The notes below the pieces were generated by a model. That model had not been told where the DNA came from and made no database searches. It saw nothing but the letters and a program-made list of their open reading frames with translations. Source: CAXMQS01 sp964195995 (GTDB taxonomy: Bacteria > Actinomycetota > Acidimicrobiia > Spongiisociales > JAOTWH01). Taken from it: a DNA stretch of 8,271 nucleotides. The stretch covers positions 1 through 8,271 of the forward strand of contig CAXMQS010000053.1 in the NCBI GenBank assembly GCA_964195995.1, given 5' to 3'. Shown piece after piece: positions 5,940-8,271 of the stretch (position 1 is the first letter of the stretch; the number at the start of each line of letters is the position of its first letter). A program made the translations under genes and the position numbers.

Positions 5940-7374
5940 AGCGTGGTTGCGCCCATGTTGAGGCAACATCGGTTCCGCCCTCGACCGTGAGTCGTTGCCC
6001 GCTCTTGAACAACAAGGGGTCCGGGGCGATCTTGCCGGCGGCGAGCCCTTCCCCCAGTCCGAATGCCGATGCTTGGGCCACGAGCCCTGCGGGCGCATAG
6101 GAGAACGTCTCGGTCAGCGTTTGTATGTCGCTGGTGGAGTTCATCTTCATCATCAGCAGGTTGTCGCACTGCGACAGCACGTTCTGGTGAACTTTGGCCG
6201 GACGCTGCGTCGAGAGCAGGAGGTAGAGCCCATATTTCCGGCCCTCGCCGGCAATGCGCACGACGTGTTCGGTGGCCAGCGCCTGGTTGGAATCGACCGG
6301 GTTCTGCGGGCAGATGTTGTGGGCCTCATCGATCACGATGAGGAGCGGCTCGCGATGGTGCCTCTGATCCCACAGGTATCCGAGCAGGGCCGCGGCCGCA
6401 ATCGACCCTTCCTGCGCTGAGGGGAGACCCCCGATGTCGGCGACCATCATCCGCCAGTCTCCGGCAAGCACTCCCATTGTCGGTTCGTTGCGGCCGGCCC
6501 AGATCGACTGTTTAGCGATTCCGAGGTTGTCGATCCTCAGTCCCAGACGACGAACGTCGTCATCGAACGACGCCCGTATCGCCGCCATGACGTCATCGAG
6601 GCTGTACGCCGTCCCTTCCAACGTGCGCACCGTGCGGATGAGCGCGTTGTATTCCTCGGCATCGGTGAGTGGATCGAGGCCCAGCACCATGGTCTGCTGT
6701 TCGAAGGAGAGCCGGCTATAAAGCGCCCGCAACCTCTTGGGAGCACCCTCGCCTCCAAACACATGGATGCCCGAACTCACCTCTGCGTATCGAGAGGCCA
6801 CGTCTTCGTACTCAACGGGATTGAGACCGGTCTCGGGCTGCGGTCGCAGAACTCCGAGATTCACGTAATCGGAGTTGGGATCGATGACCGCGATGTTGAT
6901 CGTGGTGTCGAGGAGCAGCCGCTCGAGGACCACGCCGAGCGTGTATGTCTTCCCGGACCCTGACTGCCCGCACAAGAATGTGTGGCGCCCGAAACCCTTT
7001 GCGTGGAGCAGAGCCGGCACGTTCGACATCCGCTGGAGCCGACCGAGCTCGACACCCGCCGATGAAGACGGTGTCAGGTGCGCAGCGACGGTGCCGCTGT
7101 CCGCTTGAGCAAGCGCTGCGTCGCCGAAGACATCGGAACCGTCGACCGGAAGCGAACCGGAGCCATCCAGTCGAGCCATCAGGTTGCCGTGCCCTGTGAT
7201 CAGACGGCCGGGGCCCTCGTTTGACCTCCCCACCGACTCCTGGAGCACCTGGCCCAGGTAGACACGATCATCGTCAACCGAGAGCGTGACGTATGAGCCG
7301 ATGGCCAATGCAGCATCGACCGATGTCTCGAACGTGAACGTTCGACCGTCGATGGAATATGCGGCGCCAGTCAT
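5938..7374 (-). CDS. HerA-like hexameric ATPase (HAS-barrel plus RecA-type core)
   Basis: The product has 478 residues. The N terminus (about 5-60) has the beta pattern of a HAS-barrel, including AIGSYVTLSVDDDRVYLGQV. The Walker A motif is GQSGSGKT (136-143). IAVIDPNSDYV (161-171) occupies the HerA 'DPxxEY' position. Walker B is LLIVIDEAH (344-352). The HerA signature GEGRKYGLYLLLSTQRP lies at 376-392. The following KVHQNVLSQCDNLLMMKMNS is also typical of bacterial HerA-like proteins. All ATPase motifs are intact. Archaeal HerA translocates DNA with the nuclease NurA, and bacterial HerA-like ATPases can pair with other nucleases or effectors; no partner is encoded in this window. ATG 7374 is the first start after an in-frame TGA (7396-7398). 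No Shine-Dalgarno is close to it, so translation may be leaderless or weak. It probably shares a minus-strand unit with its neighbours, with gaps of 79 and 48 bases. Confidence 0.92.
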   Translation of the reverse strand: MTGAAYSIDGRTFTFETSVDAALAIGSYVTLSVDDDRVYLGQVLQESVGRSNEGPGRLITGHGNLMARLDGSGSLPVDGSDVFGDAALAQADSGTVAAHLTPSSSAGVELGRLQRMSNVPALLHAKGFGRHTFLCGQSGSGKTYTLGVVLERLLLDTTINIAVIDPNSDYVNLGVLRPQPETGLNPVEYEDVASRYAEVSSGIHVFGGEGAPKRLRALYSRLSFEQQTMVLGLDPLTDAEEYNALIRTVRTLEGTAYSLDDVMAAIRASFDDDVRRLGLRIDNLGIAKQSIWAGRNEPTMGVLAGDWRMMVADIGGLPSAQEGSIAAAALLGYLWDQRHHREPLLIVIDEAHNICPQNPVDSNQALATEHVVRIAGEGRKYGLYLLLSTQRPAKVHQNVLSQCDNLLMMKMNSTSDIQTLTETFSYAPAGLVAQASAFGLGEGLAAGKIAPDPLLFKSGQRLTVEGGTDVASTWAQPR

Positions 7375-7453
7375 GGTCGATGCACGGAACTTGCCTCAAC
7401 GAGCCGGGCGTGAATAGTCGAGCGGATACGTAACAAGAGAAGGCCGCCCACGC

Positions 7454-7705
7454 CTACATTCGCGGGACGGGTGGAACGTAGCGCTCACTCGTGTCGCTGC
7501 CGCGCACGGTGAGGTACACGAAGAAGCCGAGGTACGGCAGGAAGATGAGGAACGCTACCCACATGGCCTTTGCGGCGCCGGACAGGTCTTTTCTCCGGAT
7601 GATGTCGACCCACATGTAGATGACGAGCGATATCCACAGGACGAATAGGAAGAACCAGAAGATCGACCACAACACTTGACCCGATCCGAACTCAGCTAAC
7701 ACCAT
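7454..7705 (-). CDS. Small PLDc_N-type two-helix membrane protein
   Basis: The product has 83 residues. Two hydrophobic helices (about 11-33 and 46-67) flank a short loop (VDIIRRKDLSGAAKAMWVAF). The pattern 'FWFFLFVLW...DIIRRKDLSG...KAMWVAFLIFLPYLGFFVYL' matches PLDc_N, a membrane-anchoring module named for its occurrence before phospholipase D domains. No phospholipase catalytic HKD motif follows. In actinobacteria this module commonly continues into a C-terminal SHOCT domain; here the protein stops soon after the second helix, at YVPPVPRM. The start at 7705 is chosen over 7771 because AGAGG lies eight bases upstream and the extra residues would be polar and unlike the family. It is divergent from the 7961 gene and 79 bases upstream of the HerA-like gene. 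The likely role is a small inner-membrane anchor or stress protein. Confidence 0.85.
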   Translation of the reverse strand: MVLAEFGSGQVLWSIFWFFLFVLWISLVIYMWVDIIRRKDLSGAAKAMWVAFLIFLPYLGFFVYLTVRGSDTSERYVPPVPRM

Positions 7706-7759
7706 TGTCTTTGCCTCTCTTCGTTTTGAAGACTGGCGGTAATGATCGTTGCCATTTTG

Positions 7760-7778
7760 CGGGAACGTCAAGTTCCCG
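7760..7778. promoter_or_regulatory. Perfect 19-base dyad, candidate operator
   Basis: CGGGAAC (7760-7766) and GTTCCCG (7772-7778) are perfect inverted arms around GTCAA. It sits 54 bases upstream of the PLDc_N start, within the 255-base divergent region. On the minus strand the centre reads TTGACG (7771-7766), a possible -35 element, with GATCAT (7747-7742) as a weak -10 at 18 bases. That placement would suit a repressor site. Promoter elements are weak; the dyad itself is unambiguous. Confidence 0.45.
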
Positions 7779-7872
7779 GCGTCTCAGAGCGCTGCGGCGA
7801 CAGCATGACTTCCATAGTGCCGCCCGACGGCTCGAGGGCCAAAGCGGCCAGTGCAATGGAAACATGGGCGAT

Positions 7873-7901
7873 TTGCAGGAAGGAACAGACTCAATTAATT
7901 T
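7873..7901 (+). promoter_or_regulatory. Promoter for the acidic-tail small protein gene
   Basis: TTGCAG (7873-7878) and TAATTT (7896-7901) are separated by exactly 17 bases. TAATTT fits the actinobacterial TANNNT -10 pattern, and the surrounding AATTAATT is one of the most AT-rich spots in the window. Transcription would start near 7908, giving a leader of about 50 bases before ATG 7961. Confidence 0.5.
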
Positions 7902-7913
7902 CTCCTTTGCACG

Positions 7914-7949
7914 GGGTTACTCGGACCCAGCGAGCCTTGACGACAAGGC
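7914..7949 (+). promoter_or_regulatory. Two leader hairpins, the second abutting the ribosome binding site
   Basis: GGGT (7914-7917) can pair with ACCC (7925-7928). GCCTTG (7934-7939) pairs perfectly with CAAGGC (7944-7949) around the loop ACGA. The next base begins the GGAGGA ribosome binding site (7950-7955). The arrangement could modulate translation, but no known riboswitch or thermometer class is recognised. Confidence 0.4.
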
Positions 7950-7960
7950 GGAGGAATGAC

Positions 7961-8209
7961 ATGAACAAACTGATGGTTCTCGGAGTCGCGGCAGTGGCCG
8001 GGCTGTTGTTTTCGAGGAGAAAGACGCTCAAGGATGACGGCAAGCGCCTGGCTTCTGGCGCCCAGGAACGTGCGGCAGGCCTGACCGGACGCATCCGTGG
8101 TCGTTCGGAAGACGATGCAGTCGCCGATGACGACATCATCGATCTCGTCGAAGATGCTTCGGAGCAGGATGACGCAGCCCTGGAAGAGACTCCCGCCTCC
8201 GCCACTTGA
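7961..8209 (+). CDS. Small single-helix membrane protein with acidic tail
   Basis: The product has 82 residues and I do not recognise its family. Residues 3-18 (KLMVLGVAAVAGLLFS) form one hydrophobic helix, followed by RRK, so the C terminus would be cytoplasmic. Residues 19-48 are basic and polar (KTLKDDGKRLASGAQERAAG and onward). Residues 50-77 are strongly acidic: 14 of 28 are Asp or Glu. The layout loosely recalls YtxH-like small envelope proteins, but no motif proves it. The start is well supported: GGAGGA (7950-7955) lies five bases before ATG. A two-codon frame ATG-ACA-TGA at 7956 overlaps this start and might affect initiation. It has its own promoter and is divergent from the PLDc_N gene. 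Confidence 0.75.
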   Translation: MNKLMVLGVAAVAGLLFSRRKTLKDDGKRLASGAQERAAGLTGRIRGRSEDDAVADDDIIDLVEDASEQDDAALEETPASAT

Positions 8210-8227
8210 GGGCTGTGGTCTGAGCCC
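8210..8227 (+). terminator. Weak stem-loop directly after the acidic-tail gene
   Basis: GGGCT (8210-8214) pairs with AGCCC (8223-8227) around an eight-base loop, starting immediately after the stop codon. The stem is only five base pairs and no T-tract follows, so termination is a tentative reading from position. Confidence 0.2.
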
Positions 8228-8271
8228 GGCGCGCGCAATCAGGTGCCTAGCGACCAGAGCTGGGCCGCTCG

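Noticed and set aside
7375..7453. A lost SHOCT tail of the PLDc_N gene by frameshift
   Set aside because: The 79 bases after the stop show no SHOCT-like coding in any minus-strand frame before the ATPase start.
7742..7960. N-terminal extension of the acidic-tail protein back to 7742
   Set aside because: ATG 7961 has a strong GGAGGA site and begins directly with a membrane helix. The extension would be encoded by the promoter and leader region and shows no protein-like pattern.
1..8271. tRNA or rRNA genes, CRISPR arrays, transposases, integrases or attachment sites
   Set aside because: I looked for cloverleaf-like TTCGA/GGTTC contexts, regularly spaced repeats and recombinase motifs and found none that held up.

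Overview
The window looks like chromosomal DNA of a high-GC Gram-positive bacterium (Actinomycetota, possibly an Acidimicrobiia-type lineage). The support is strong G/C preference at third codon positions, GGAGG-type ribosome binding sites, and a set of small families common in actinobacteria: DUF1269, DUF6325, SHOCT and PLDc_N. The lineage is inferred from family content, not from a marker gene. I see no RNA genes, insertion sequences, CRISPR arrays or phage genes, and no gap between genes exceeds about 255 bases.

Layout. (a) 34-513 (+) encodes a DUF1269 protein. (b) Convergent to it, 583-1641 and 1801-2679 (both -) encode two clearly different MscS-family mechanosensitive channels. (c) From a short divergent region, 2861-4813 (+) encodes a secreted or membrane protein with an extracytoplasmic Vps62-type domain followed by a polytopic membrane domain. 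(d) Convergent to that is a minus-strand run: a PLDc_N two-helix membrane protein (7454-7705), a HerA-like hexameric ATPase (5938-7374), a DUF6325 protein (5158-5889) and an Arg-rich SHOCT protein (4897-5157). The last two are separated by zero bases. (e) Divergent from the PLDc_N gene, 7961-8209 (+) encodes a small protein with one membrane helix and a very acidic tail. It has a recognisable promoter and a hairpin that abuts its ribosome binding site.

Almost every product is predicted to be in, or connected with, the cell envelope: two tension-gated channels, a large membrane protein with an external domain, three small membrane-associated proteins, and two DUF1269/DUF6325 proteins of the kind often annotated as stress-related. 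A working inference is an envelope or osmotic stress neighbourhood. The outlier is the HerA-like ATPase, which has no NurA or other nuclease partner here.

The points most worth a second look are the Vps62-membrane fusion, the PLDc_N and SHOCT modules encoded as separate genes instead of the common fused form, a possible SHOCT-like ending on the DUF6325 protein, and the dyad, promoter and leader hairpins between 7706 and 7960. No complete, clearly novel system can be demonstrated from this sequence alone.
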